Shown here: piece by piece, positions 32,812 to 40,327 of the stretch | Numbering within the stretch: the stretch's first letter is position 1 | Layout: the number at the start of each line of letters is the position of its first letter | DNA from: a bacterium | GTDB taxonomy: Bacteria > Calditrichota > Calditrichia > RBG-13-44-9 > J042 | Direction of reading: 5' to 3' | Assembly: GCA_015485355.1 (NCBI GenBank) | Contig: WFTQ01000061.1 | Location: 1 to 40,327 of the forward strand | Length of the DNA stretch: 40,327 nt | The notes under the pieces: model-generated | Told to the model about the DNA's origin: nothing | The model's database searches: none | The model's input: only the letters and a program-made list of their open reading frames with translations | Made by a program: the position numbers and the translations under genes

Positions 32812-34143
32812 CTATAAGGTCGAAAAAAACAGCTGGTGATTGTTGATGACTAAAAATGGTTTACCTTTTAATCGATGCCCGATAAACGGTGAATTGGAGG
32901 ATTTGGAAAGGAAGCGTTCTTCTTTTACCTGCCATTCTGCTTCGGGATCGAAAACGGTCAAATTGGCTGGAACATCCGGTTGAATGCCGGGAATCGGCAA
33001 GTTCAGTATGCGGTAGGGATTGACGGCAAATTTTTCGATAATTTGAACCAGTGTAAGCACTCCGGTATGGTAAAGGTGGGTCAGGCTTACTCCTAAAGCC
33101 GTTTCCAGACCAATGATGCCAAAGGGGGCACGTTGGTACTCGGCTTCTTTCTCTTCCCAGGAATGGGGGGCGTGATCGGTGGCAATAACCTCGATCGTAC
33201 CATCTTTCAGGCCTTCCAGCAGTGCCCGACGATCGGCTTCGGTTCGTAGGGGCGGATTCATTTTGGTATTGGTATCAAAGGAGCGCACCGCTTCCTCGGT
33301 CAGGCTGAAATGGTGAGGCGTGGCTTCGGCGGTGACCCGAATACCCTTGGCTTTTGCCTGCCGCACCAGCTCCACCGATTTACCGGAAGACAGATGAGCC
33401 ACATGGAATCGGGCACCGGTGTACTCGGCCAACATGATATCCCGGGCCACCATAATGTCTTCCGCCACGGTGGGGATACCGCCTAAGCCCAGGCAAGTGG
33501 ACGTATAGCCTTCGTTGATGTCCCCGCCTTCCGTCATGGTGATATCCTCTTCGTGCCCAATGACGGGCACATCTACCATGCGGGAATATTCCAGGGCCCG
33601 TCGCATCATTTCGGCGCTCATCACTGGACTTCCGTCATCGGATATGGCTACCGCACCCTGTTCCACCAGTTCCAGAATCTCGGTCAGCTCTTTCCCTTCC
33701 CGCCCCTTGGTTATGGCGGCAATGGGGTGCACATCCACTAGGGCATTTCGGGAACGATCCTTAATGTATTGAATGATTTCCTGAGTATCGATAGGGGGTT
33801 GAGTATTGGGCATACAACACACCGTCGTAAATCCACCGTTGGCCGCCGCCAGCATACCGCTTTCGATGGTCTCTTCATCCTCCCGCCCCGGTTCGCGCAG
33901 GTGGGTGTGCATATCCATCCAGCCGGGAGAAACCACTTTGCCCGTCAGATCGATGATCCGCCCCTCAAAAGCGGCCTCATTGACCTGCCCAACCTGGGTA
34001 ATCACACCGTCCTGAATGACAATATCGCCCCGCATGTCCACATCGCGGGAGGGATCGATAATACGGGCGTTTTTTAACAACAACCGCCTTGGAACAGACT
34101 GATACGCCTTGCGACTGATAATCACGGTTTTAGTTAATTTCAC
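32812..34143 (-). CDS. pyrC: Dihydroorotase, type I
   Basis: Closes carbamoyl-aspartate to dihydroorotate, the third step of pyrimidine synthesis. The 443-residue product has MDMHTHLREPG (metal-binding His-x-His), CMPNTQPP, the AISDDGSPV segment with an Asp typical of type I enzymes, HVAHLSSG, and ATDHAPHSWEEKE with the metal-binding Asp. The frame is open for another 32 codons upstream, but these overlap pyrB. GTG 34143 has AGGAGG five bases upstream and is the likely start, overlapping the pyrB stop by 14 bp. Type I dihydroorotases can associate with aspartate transcarbamoylase, and the adjacent pyrB fits that. Confidence 0.95.
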   Translation of the reverse strand: MKLTKTVIISRKAYQSVPRRLLLKNARIIDPSRDVDMRGDIVIQDGVITQVGQVNEAAFEGRIIDLTGKVVSPGWMDMHTHLREPGREDEETIESGMLAAANGGFTTVCCMPNTQPPIDTQEIIQYIKDRSRNALVDVHPIAAITKGREGKELTEILELVEQGAVAISDDGSPVMSAEMMRRALEYSRMVDVPVIGHEEDITMTEGGDINEGYTSTCLGLGGIPTVAEDIMVARDIMLAEYTGARFHVAHLSSGKSVELVRQAKAKGIRVTAEATPHHFSLTEEAVRSFDTNTKMNPPLRTEADRRALLEGLKDGTIEVIATDHAPHSWEEKEAEYQRAPFGIIGLETALGVSLTHLYHTGVLTLVQIIEKFAVNPYRILNLPIPGIQPDVPANLTVFDPEAEWQVKEERFLSKSSNSPFIGHRLKGKPFLVINNHQLFFSTL

Positions 34144-35062
34144 TTTTCCCTCCTGCCAATAAATACAACACCGCCATGCGCACGGCCACCCCGTAAGTGA
34201 CTTGTTCCAGGATGACGGAGTGTTCACTGTCCGCCACATCGCTGGATATTTCCACCCCTCGGTTCATAGGCCCGGGATGCATAATCAACAATGTTCGGGT
34301 GGCCTTTTCCAGACGTTCCCGAGTAATGCCGAAGTAATTGTGATACTCCCGCAAGCTGGGGAACAACCCCTGGCGTTGCCGTTCCAATTGCAGCCGCAGA
34401 ATGTTCAATACATCCGCCTGGGGAATCACTTCGTCGACATTGTAGTAGACTTCCACGCCCAGTCGTTCGATGTCCTTAGGGATTAACGTCGAGGGTCCAC
34501 AGACCAGCACCCGGGCCCCCATGGTTCGTAAGCCGTAGATATTGGACATGGCCACACGGGAATGGGAGATATCGCCCACCAGGGCCACGGTAATGTCTTG
34601 CAGGCGTCCCAACTTCTCGCGAATGGTCATCATATCCAGCAACGCCTGCGTGGGATGTTCATGCCCACCATCGCCGGCATTGATGACATTGGCATCCACC
34701 ACCCGGGTCAGCAGATGAGGAGCGCCGGGAGAGGAATGCCGGACCACAACCATATCAATTTTCATGGCTTCAATATTGCGTACCGTATCGATCAACGTTT
34801 CCCCTTTTTTCACGGAGCTGGCCGCTGCGGTAAAATTGATGATATCCGCCGACAGGCGCTTCTCGGCCAGCTCGAACGATATGCGGGTACGCGTAGAGGG
34901 TTCAAAAAACAGATTGACCACCGTTTTTCCCTGCAAAGTGGGTACCCGCTTGATCGGCCGCTCCAGTATTTCGCGAAACGACCTCGCGGTATTTAAAATG
35001 GTGGTGATTTCTTCTCGAGTCACGCCGTCCATCCCCAACAAATGCTTGCGATCAAGCCTCAT
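34130..35062 (-). CDS. pyrB: Aspartate carbamoyltransferase catalytic subunit
   Basis: Condenses carbamoyl phosphate with aspartate, the committed step of pyrimidine synthesis. The 310-residue product has the carbamoyl-phosphate loop FFEPSTRTR (Ser56-Arg60 of STRTR), the SSVKKGE loop supplied by the neighbouring subunit, HPTQALLD, and the aspartate-binding HPGPMNRG near the C-terminus. I chose ATG 35062 with GAGGAAG upstream; the longer frame to 35107 includes part of a stem-loop. No pyrI regulatory gene is adjacent, so control is probably through PyrR and partner interaction with dihydroorotase. Confidence 0.96.
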   Translation of the reverse strand: MRLDRKHLLGMDGVTREEITTILNTARSFREILERPIKRVPTLQGKTVVNLFFEPSTRTRISFELAEKRLSADIINFTAAASSVKKGETLIDTVRNIEAMKIDMVVVRHSSPGAPHLLTRVVDANVINAGDGGHEHPTQALLDMMTIREKLGRLQDITVALVGDISHSRVAMSNIYGLRTMGARVLVCGPSTLIPKDIERLGVEVYYNVDEVIPQADVLNILRLQLERQRQGLFPSLREYHNYFGITRERLEKATRTLLIMHPGPMNRGVEISSDVADSEHSVILEQVTYGVAVRMAVLYLLAGGKSEIN

Positions 35063-35099
35063 CGCTTCCTCTTCTTTTTCATTGGTCACCAACAGACCC

Positions 35100-35131
35100 G
35101 GAACCACCCCGCCGGGTATCCGGGTGGTTCC
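35100..35131 (-). other. Strong stem-loop between pyrR and pyrB
   Basis: A ten-pair perfect stem (GGAACCACCC and its complement) with a 12-base loop starts about four bases past the pyrR stop. No T-run follows, so it is not a classic terminator. It could be an attenuation or RNA-stability element for the downstream pyr genes. Confidence 0.5.
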
Positions 35132-35134
35132 GTC

Positions 35135-35698
35135 TTAGGAAGCACCGCCCCGGGGCGATTCCACTAATAGCACGGCATCTTCGTCATCCACTTCGCTCAT
35201 CCGGACACTGATTTCTTCGCCGATGGATGTGGTGATCTCCTTACCCACAAAGTCTGCTTTAATGGGCATTTCCCGATGACCTCGGTCCACAAGAACCGCT
35301 AAATAGATCCGAGCGGGTCGACCAAAATCCATCAAAGCATCCAGGGCCGCACGCACCGTGCGGCCGGTAAACAGCACATCGTCTACCAGGACGATGTTTT
35401 GCTCGTCTATCGCAAAAGGGATGTTGGTTACTTCCACCGAGGGTTGTTTTAAACGTTGTCGGAAATCATCGCGATATAATGTAACATCCAAATAGCCCGT
35501 CGGTACTTCCATCCCTTCAATTTCTTTAATCTTTTTAGCCAGCCGCTCGGCCAGGTAAGCACCCCGAGTACGCAAACCGATGATGACCAGATTCCGGGTC
35601 CCTCGATTTTTTTCCAGAATATCGTAAGCCAGGCGGTTTATGATCCGCTCCATGTCTTCACGGTTCAGAATAACGGCCTTCACTTTGGGAGAGGTCAT
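35135..35698 (-). CDS. pyrR: Bifunctional pyr operon attenuator / uracil phosphoribosyltransferase PyrR
   Basis: PyrR binds pyr mRNA when UMP is high and favours a terminator; it can also be a weak uracil phosphoribosyltransferase. The 187-residue protein has the standard PRPP loop in VLVDDVLFTGRTVRAALDAL (around 104-123), an N-terminal RIINRLAYDILEKN helix, and GLRTRGAYLAERLA. ATG 35698 is preceded by AGGAG. It is first in the pyrR-pyrB-pyrC operon, behind a leader with a strong terminator, so PyrR-dependent attenuation of its own operon is likely. The canonical PyrR RNA-binding loop was not clearly found in the leader. Confidence 0.95.
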   Translation of the reverse strand: MTSPKVKAVILNREDMERIINRLAYDILEKNRGTRNLVIIGLRTRGAYLAERLAKKIKEIEGMEVPTGYLDVTLYRDDFRQRLKQPSVEVTNIPFAIDEQNIVLVDDVLFTGRTVRAALDALMDFGRPARIYLAVLVDRGHREMPIKADFVGKEITTSIGEEISVRMSEVDDEDAVLLVESPRGGAS

Positions 35699-35721
35699 CG
35701 CCGGTTTCTCCTTTCGCTTCG

Positions 35722-35757
35722 AAAAAAAATAGCCTCTGGAGAAGCTTCCAGAGGCTA
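35722..35757 (-). terminator. Rho-independent terminator in the pyrR leader (possible attenuator)
   Basis: On the minus strand the stem TAGCCTCTGGA and its complement (11 pairs), with a short loop, is followed by eight T. It ends only 24 bases before the pyrR ATG, leaving no room for a separate promoter, so pyrR must be reached by readthrough. It starts 73 bases after the tRNA-Val 3' end. It may serve both as the tRNA terminator and as the pyr attenuator. Confidence 0.85.
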
Positions 35758-35829
35758 CAAGGCTATGGCCAGAATACCGATCCTCGACTGCGTTTCCTGC
35801 AATGTCCCTTCATTTACATCCTCAACTTG

Positions 35830-35903
35830 TGGGCGGTACTGGACTCGAACCAGTGACCTCTGCGATGTGAGCGCAGCGCTCTAGCCGACTGAGCTAACCG
35901 CCC
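35830..35903 (-). tRNA. tRNA-Val (anticodon CAC)
   Basis: The minus strand folds into a 74-nt cloverleaf. The acceptor stem starts GGGCGGT, the D-arm is AGCTCAGTCGGCTAGAGC, and the anticodon stem CTGCG/CGCAG encloses loop CTCACAT. The T-arm is CTGG-TTCGAGT-CCAG. The discriminator is A and CCA is not encoded. Anticodon CAC reads GTG. It is followed by the terminator in front of pyrR. Confidence 0.95.
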
Positions 35904-35924
35904 ATTGCCTCAAACCGGGCAAAA

Positions 35925-35951
35925 ATTATAATGTCTGTTCCCCAAAATCAA
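35925..35951 (-). promoter_or_regulatory. Probable promoter for tRNA-Val (and pyr readthrough)
   Basis: On the minus strand TTGATT (35946-35951) and a perfect TATAAT (35925-35930) are separated by 15 bases, slightly shorter than the ideal 17. Transcription would start about 15 bases before the tRNA. Confidence 0.5.
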
Positions 35952-35979
35952 GCCTTTTTATTCGCACCGTTATCCGGGG

Positions 35980-36858
35980 TCAGAGTTTCATCAAATACTG
36001 ACGGGCTTTTTCCACCAATGGTGAATCGGGATAGTTGTCGATCAGATGCTGAAACTCTACGCGCGCTCGTTTCTTATCCCCCAGTTGAAAGTAGCACAAC
36101 CCCAGTTTGTATTGGGCGTAGTCGTTTTTATTCGACTGTTTAAAGGTGAAGACTTTTTCGAAAGCCACGATCGCCGCGCGATAATCTCCCAGAGCGAAAT
36201 AGCATTCCCCGATCCAATACTGGGCATTGTCCGACAGCGGCTGCCGGGTATCCTGCGCCAGGAGCGATTCGAACACCTGGATCGCCTGGCGATACTGCCG
36301 ATTCTGAAATAACTCCAATCCCCGAGCATACTCGGCTTCATAGTCACCCTCGGCGACACCGCCGAAACTTCCGCTGGCGGCAAAACGCCGGCTACTGCCG
36401 CTGAAGCCCTTCTCACCACTTGTGAATTTCCGCAGTTCCTCTTCTTTCATCATCAACTGGGCCTTCAGATCGGCGATGATTCGTTTTTGCTCCAAGACTT
36501 GCTGGTTCAAGTTTTCCACCTGCCGCTGCAGTTGTTCCAACCGAGGATCGCGCCGGGGCATTTCGGGTTCCGCAGCCGTGCCTTCATCAATCGTTCCACC
36601 GGCTTCGTCGGCCTGTAACAATTTCATCAAATCATCTTCTCCTTCCTGAGAGGTTTCGGCAGCTTCTTGCTGGGATGCTTCTTCCCGAGAGATACCCAGC
36701 AACTTTTCAATTTCGGCGTAGTCGTCTTCCTGTCCGGTCTGCTCTTCTTCCACCACATACTCTTCATCCACGGAAGGCCGGGATGCGGCGCAACCTCCCA
36801 ATACGAGCAACCCCACAAAAAGCCCAAAAACAACCAAGCAAGCCACGTATCTGTTCAT
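35980..36858 (-). CDS. CpoB/YbgF-like lipoprotein with TPR repeats
   Basis: A 292-residue lipoprotein: a signal peptide with a lipobox (LGGC, Cys23), an acidic low-complexity segment (30-100), a coiled coil (about 103-145: LEQLQRQVENLNQQVLEQKR) and three TPR-like repeats (about 175-292). These are the features of the TolA-binding coordinator CpoB/YbgF of cell division. No tolA, tolB or pal gene is in the window, so the link to Tol-Pal is by resemblance only. The lipobox is an addition compared with E. coli CpoB, which is soluble. ATG 36858 is the natural start. Confidence 0.75.
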   Translation of the reverse strand: MNRYVACLVVFGLFVGLLVLGGCAASRPSVDEEYVVEEEQTGQEDDYAEIEKLLGISREEASQQEAAETSQEGEDDLMKLLQADEAGGTIDEGTAAEPEMPRRDPRLEQLQRQVENLNQQVLEQKRIIADLKAQLMMKEEELRKFTSGEKGFSGSSRRFAASGSFGGVAEGDYEAEYARGLELFQNRQYRQAIQVFESLLAQDTRQPLSDNAQYWIGECYFALGDYRAAIVAFEKVFTFKQSNKNDYAQYKLGLCYFQLGDKKRARVEFQHLIDNYPDSPLVEKARQYLMKL

Positions 36859-37016
36859 GAAAGACTCCCATTATTAACCCTTTGGCCAAAATTAGATATT
36901 AAATTAAGTAAAGTCAAGATGTTAATAGCAAGAATTTATTATTTTTCCACCGTAGCAGAAAACCCCTTGCAAAAGCCATGTTGCGCTTATCGGGGGCCAG
37001 TCTTTCCAAGCATAGC

Positions 37017-37625
37017 TCAATTGTTCCGCTGCTCCGGATTTTTTAATTTATTCCACGCTTCCAACCACCGCAACCATTCCCGGGCGTTCTCTTCATTGTA
37101 ACGGTACTTCCCCCGGGGCAACAACTTGCGATAGATGTGGGGTTGGGTTTTTTCCAACCATTGGACAAACTGCTCATACCGTTGAATGCTTTTCGGGTGC
37201 TTTTGTAGATTCATCTTTGCCACATGAACCCGGGCGATTTTTCCCTCACGAAAAACAAAGTACGTTCCGGGAAAATATTCCACCTCGGCCAATCCGAGCA
37301 GACGAAAAAACCGACTCCGCTCCACCACCGAATCCACCCACTGCGTGTCCCCGCGGGCATGCATCTGTCCAAATTCCAGCCGAGATTCCATCACCCGGTC
37401 CCATTCCAGCAACCCCCGGAGCGCCTGCCTTCCCTGCAGGGGGGGCTGTCCCGGCAAATAAAAGATCACATCTTCCGTGTGAAGCGCCAAAAGCCCCTCC
37501 ACATCTCCTGCGCGATGTTTTTCCAGATACACATCGAGAATTTCTTTGTCCGGCACCGGGCGGGAACATCCCAGAAGCATTAAACCCACCCACAGAATAT
37601 ACCCTTTGATAAACATATTTCGCAT
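37017..37625 (-). CDS. SnoaL/NTF2-like lipoprotein
   Basis: A 202-residue lipoprotein whose start I place at ATG 37625, with a G-rich site upstream. A short hydrophobic leader ends in the lipobox LLGC (Cys20). The mature part reads as a nuclear transport factor 2-like cone (SnoaL-type): an opening helix (DVYLEKHRAGDVEGLLALHTEDVIFYLPG), then strands (REGKIARVHVAKM). A C-terminal helix is rich in Trp and Arg. Such folds serve many enzymes and binding roles; nothing shows which one this is. The frame is open 52 codons farther upstream, but that part has no family support and includes no signal sequence. Confidence 0.65.
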   Translation of the reverse strand: MRNMFIKGYILWVGLMLLGCSRPVPDKEILDVYLEKHRAGDVEGLLALHTEDVIFYLPGQPPLQGRQALRGLLEWDRVMESRLEFGQMHARGDTQWVDSVVERSRFFRLLGLAEVEYFPGTYFVFREGKIARVHVAKMNLQKHPKSIQRYEQFVQWLEKTQPHIYRKLLPRGKYRYNEENAREWLRWLEAWNKLKNPEQRNN

Positions 37626-37969
37626 TTCCTTACCCCCCGACTTGGAAACCGTTTTGTATCTATCAGTTGGTTTCACAATCCGAAAGAACCGTTGAAGACT
37701 ATTGGCTTGTTTGTCCATCCCGTTACGCTGGGAGGCCGGGATCTGCTTCAGGAAGTCGATGCGATGGCGGAGCCGTTTCATCCATCGCGAGAAAGATAAT
37801 CCCCCTCGTCTACGGCTCTTCTAAAAGCGTTGGAAAACCCAGGGATATCCATCATGGCTTTGCCGCCTCGACCCGTTGAATGATAAACCCACCTCTCTTC
37901 TTGCCCGATCATGGGAATCGGGGAGGATACCAATTCGTTTCCTTCGGCGGTAACAGAAATATTGCCCGG
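37626..37969. other. 344-bp region between the SnoaL-like gene and lgt
   Basis: No gene is convincing. A minus-strand frame starting at ATG 37781 runs into the SnoaL-like gene with basic, helix-like residues (RHRIDFLKQIPASQRNG), but no family. Another at 37821-38012 overlaps lgt. I see no terminator or repeat; a decayed gene is possible. Confidence 0.35.
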
Positions 37970-38773
37970 CTACCCTTGGCGATGCTTCGTAGCGATGTGA
38001 CGCCGCTTCCACACAATGATCAGGCCCGCCAGAAACATCAGAAGGCTAATCAATTGGTTAAATCCCAGACCGGCGATAATGAACATCTGGCTCTCATAAT
38101 AACGGAAAAAATCCACCGAAAAGCGGGCGATGCCGTATAAAATCAAAAACATTCCGAAAAGGAAGCCCTCAAAACGCGGCCTTCTGTCCAGCCCCATCAA
38201 TATCCCAAAAATTATTAATCCATACAAAGAAGCATAAAGCTGAGTTGGATGGACGGCCATATCTTTCATGATCAATCCGGCAGGACTATTCGGCGGAAAG
38301 GTTACCGCCCAGGGCAGATCACAGGCTTTTCCAAAGCAACATCCGTTCAAAAAACAGCCGATGCGTCCAAGAAAGATTCCCAGAGCCAGAGCGGGGGCCA
38401 CCGAATCGACGACTTTCCAGAAAGGCATTCCCTTTTGCACCACATAAATCCCCCCTGCTAAAAAGCCCCCCAGGACACCGCCCAGCAGAATCAAACCACC
38501 CAGTCCAATGGTACCATCCGGCTGGATGGGTAAGAAGGTGTACAGCCATCGTCCCCGAAATTCATCCAGATGGAACAGCACATATAACAGGCGCGCGCCC
38601 ACAATGGAGCTGATCATGACCACAACGGCCAGATTCATGATGTCGTTGGGATCAATTTTCCGCTGAGCCGCTTTATAATTGGTAATCCATAAGCCCAATA
38701 TAAAGGCCAGAGCCAGCATCAAACCATAACTATTGATGACAAGAGGACCAATACGAAACAACTCAGGATACAT
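37970..38773 (-). CDS. lgt: Prolipoprotein diacylglyceryl transferase
   Basis: Lgt adds the diacylglyceryl group to the lipobox cysteine of lipoproteins. The 267-residue product has seven or so membrane helices, the GARLLYVLFH segment and the signature GRIGCFLNGCCFGKACDLPWAV (about 140-160). HPTQLYASLY precedes the last helices, as does a late RFSVDFFRYYE. I chose ATG 38773, with GAGG about nine bases upstream, which gives the usual MYPELFRIGP start; the longer frame to 38800 overlaps rodA. The window has several lipobox proteins that would be its substrates. Confidence 0.95.
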   Translation of the reverse strand: MYPELFRIGPLVINSYGLMLALAFILGLWITNYKAAQRKIDPNDIMNLAVVVMISSIVGARLLYVLFHLDEFRGRWLYTFLPIQPDGTIGLGGLILLGGVLGGFLAGGIYVVQKGMPFWKVVDSVAPALALGIFLGRIGCFLNGCCFGKACDLPWAVTFPPNSPAGLIMKDMAVHPTQLYASLYGLIIFGILMGLDRRPRFEGFLFGMFLILYGIARFSVDFFRYYESQMFIIAGLGFNQLISLLMFLAGLIIVWKRRHIATKHRQG

Positions 38774-38789
38774 GCATGCTTTCCTCGCT

Positions 38790-40016
38790 TTAATATTCAA
38801 AACGATGACGATAAAAGTTCAACAGCATACCGATCATGCCGAGATTGGTAAGCATGGCAGAACCTCCATAACTAATGAAGGGTAAAGGTAATCCGGTTAC
38901 CGGCAACAAACCAATGGTCATTCCAATATTAATGACCATATGGAAGCCGATGACCGTAGCGATGCCGACAGATAAAATGCTAAAATAACGGCTTTTGACC
39001 AGGGATGCGATACGAAAGATGCGAAAGAGCAGCAGGGTAAAAAGAAACAGCCCCAGGGTAACCCCGACGAAACCGAATTCTTCTCCAATAACGGCGAAAA
39101 TAAAATCGGTATGCTGTTCGGGAAGGAAGCGCAACTGGGTTTGGGAACCTTGTAAAAACCCCTTTCCTGTCAGTCCTCCGGAGCCGATGGCGACCATGGA
39201 TTGAATCACCTGATATCCGGCCCCCAGAGGATCGGATTCCGGGTTAGCAAAGGTTAAAATTCTTTTCTTTTGGTAAGGCTGGAGTTGATTCCACAAAAAG
39301 GGGGTGATCATGCCGATGAAGATATTGAGCAGGAAATTAACAATGGCGACACGAAGCGGGCGGCGAGAATAGCCCAAATAGCCCACCAGAATCCCCATGA
39401 CCCCAAAAAAGGCGTAGTAATTAAAAGAAGCGATCAGGGTTAAAAAGGGAATGATGATGAGAAACAGGTTCCCGGTGTTTAATCCAGCCCAGTAAAATAC
39501 CGGTAAAACCATCACAATAAAAACCAGACCGGTGCCCAGGTCGGGCTGCTTTACGATGAGTAAAAACGGTAACAGGAAAAACATGGAAGCTGTCAGGAAA
39601 TAGCGGACCTGGTTGATATTAATCCGTTCGCTGGCCAGGTACCGGGCCACCGCCATCAGGGTGGCAATTTTGGCAATTTCAGAAGGTTGAATATTGAAGG
39701 GTCCCAGACGCAACCAGCGGGTCGCCCCCATGCCCCGGGTCCCCACAAATAAAACCATCAGCAACAACAGTAAAGCCAGGCCATAAAATACATAGGACAG
39801 ATTGAAAAACGTGCGGTGGGGGATGAAGGCGATAATCACCATACCTATTGTTCCCACCAACACCCAAAACAGTTGAAACATGAAATAATTGGTTCCCTTT
39901 CCGCTTTGAATAGCCGGATAAGAAGAAGAGTACAGCGCCACCAATCCCATGCCGATGAGTCCAAAAACGGCCAAAAGGAGCCAGGGATCCACCTGTTTGA
40001 ACCAGCGTTCAGTCAT
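38790..40016 (-). CDS. rodA: Peptidoglycan polymerase RodA (SEDS family)
   Basis: RodA polymerises glycan strands for cell elongation, paired with PBP2. The 408-residue product has about ten membrane helices and the SEDS landmarks: GTRGMGATRWLRLG with QPSEIAKIATLM, then KQPDLGTGLVF, IAIGSGGLTGKG (periplasmic loop), LPEQHTDFIFAVIGEEFG, and the closing LPVTGLPLPFISYGGSAM. It overlaps the PBP2 gene by 8 bp (ATG inside the end), the usual mrdA-rodA coupling. It probably forms the elongasome core with PBP2. Confidence 0.95.
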   Translation of the reverse strand: MTERWFKQVDPWLLLAVFGLIGMGLVALYSSSYPAIQSGKGTNYFMFQLFWVLVGTIGMVIIAFIPHRTFFNLSYVFYGLALLLLLMVLFVGTRGMGATRWLRLGPFNIQPSEIAKIATLMAVARYLASERININQVRYFLTASMFFLLPFLLIVKQPDLGTGLVFIVMVLPVFYWAGLNTGNLFLIIIPFLTLIASFNYYAFFGVMGILVGYLGYSRRPLRVAIVNFLLNIFIGMITPFLWNQLQPYQKKRILTFANPESDPLGAGYQVIQSMVAIGSGGLTGKGFLQGSQTQLRFLPEQHTDFIFAVIGEEFGFVGVTLGLFLFTLLLFRIFRIASLVKSRYFSILSVGIATVIGFHMVINIGMTIGLLPVTGLPLPFISYGGSAMLTNLGMIGMLLNFYRHRFEY

Positions 40017-40327
40017 TTTGAAGCGCCTCCTGAGCCCGGCGCAAACTGTCTTCCCGCGCTTTTTGCCTTTGCTTTTCCCGAATGGCTTTCAATACGGCCC
40101 ATTCCTTTCGGTAATCGAATTCCCCTCTGTAATAAAAATATTTGCGCAAAAAATTTCCGGCAATCGGTGCGGCCACGGCTCCTCCCGATCCACCATTTTC
40201 CACCAACACCACCAGAGCGATTCTCGGATCGGCGTAAGGGGCAAATCCCAAGAACCAGGCATGGGGTTTGCCGTGGGGATTTTGCGCCGTTCCCGTTTTT
40301 CCGGCCACCTCGATGCCGATTATGCTG
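40009..40327 (-). CDS. mrdA: Penicillin-binding protein 2, C-terminal part (5' end outside window)
   Basis: Only the last 105 residues lie in the window; the 5' end is beyond 40327. The third transpeptidase motif KTGT is present (VAGKTGTAQNP), followed by AWFLGFAPYADPRIALVVLVENGGSGGAVAAPI, which is the end of a class B PBP transpeptidase domain. The final 35 residues form a charged helix. The stop overlaps the rodA start by 8 bp, and that pairing identifies this as the elongation PBP2 rather than FtsI. Confidence 0.92.
   Translation of the reverse strand, partial: SIIGIEVAGKTGTAQNPHGKPHAWFLGFAPYADPRIALVVLVENGGSGGAVAAPIAGNFLRKYFYYRGEFDYRKEWAVLKAIREKQRQKAREDSLRRAQEALQND

Noticed and set aside
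37667-38012. Small ORFs on both strands before lgt
   Set aside because: Composition is not protein-like and no ribosome sites fit; one overlaps lgt.

Overview
The window is a gene-dense stretch of bacterial chromosome, and nearly every gene lies on the minus strand. The cell was probably a diderm (Gram-negative type): there are an outer-membrane beta-barrel, lipoproteins with lipoboxes, a CpoB/YbgF-like periplasmic TPR protein and Tat export. Membrane pyrophosphatase, anaerobic respiration and paired Hsp20s suggest an anaerobic, perhaps thermophilic, lineage. The overall style (PyrR-led pyr operon, dnaK-grpE-dnaJ order, S6 with a long charged tail) would fit an FCB-type phylum such as Calditrichota. 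That placement is an inference from gene content; no 16S gene is present.

Layout, by coordinate. 0-9.5 kb: VWA-domain membrane protein, tsaD, a YbbR-domain protein, SAM hydroxide adenosyltransferase, mutM, an unusual membrane-anchored winged-helix-like protein, priA. 9.7-14.6 kb: rpsF-rpsR-rplI, hppA, pth, rplY, tRNA-Gln(TTG). 14.7-15.9 kb: a decay zone with a degraded transposase and a truncated, frameshifted membrane-protein gene. 15.9-26.1 kb: a contiguous set that reads as a dissimilatory arsenate-reduction island. In transcription order it holds a PhnD-type binding lipoprotein, a sensor kinase, an NtrC-type regulator, tatA, a porin, an NrfD-type membrane subunit, the molybdopterin catalytic subunit ArrA, the four-cluster Fe-S subunit ArrB and a TorD-type chaperone. 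26.5-27.9 kb: a 4-TM protein, csrA, a stop-interrupted small reading frame and a small membrane protein. 27.9-32.6 kb: a stress operon hsp20-hsp20-ferritin-like-dnaK-grpE-dnaJ-like. 32.8-36 kb: pyrR-pyrB-pyrC behind tRNA-Val(CAC). 36-40.3 kb: CpoB-like lipoprotein, SnoaL-like lipoprotein, lgt, rodA and the 3' end of the PBP2 gene.

The most interesting region is the arsenate island. The catalytic protein has the RGRY motif, and its spacing of Arg/Tyr, His, Cys, Lys and Tyr matches, as I remember it, the ArrA active site at a constant offset of six residues. Upstream of tatA there is a sigma-54-like -24/-12 element, and farther upstream a 7-bp inverted repeat and a 16-bp perfect palindrome. This is the arrangement expected for activation by the GAFTGA-containing regulator encoded just before it. 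A dedicated tatA and a porin in the same operon complete a sense-import-reduce-export module.

Other points of note: two tRNA genes are each followed by a canonical terminator only ~25 bp from the next start codon, so rplY and pyrR are probably expressed by readthrough or attenuation. A ferritin-like protein sits inside the chaperone operon, with a DnaJ-like protein carrying half a zinc finger.
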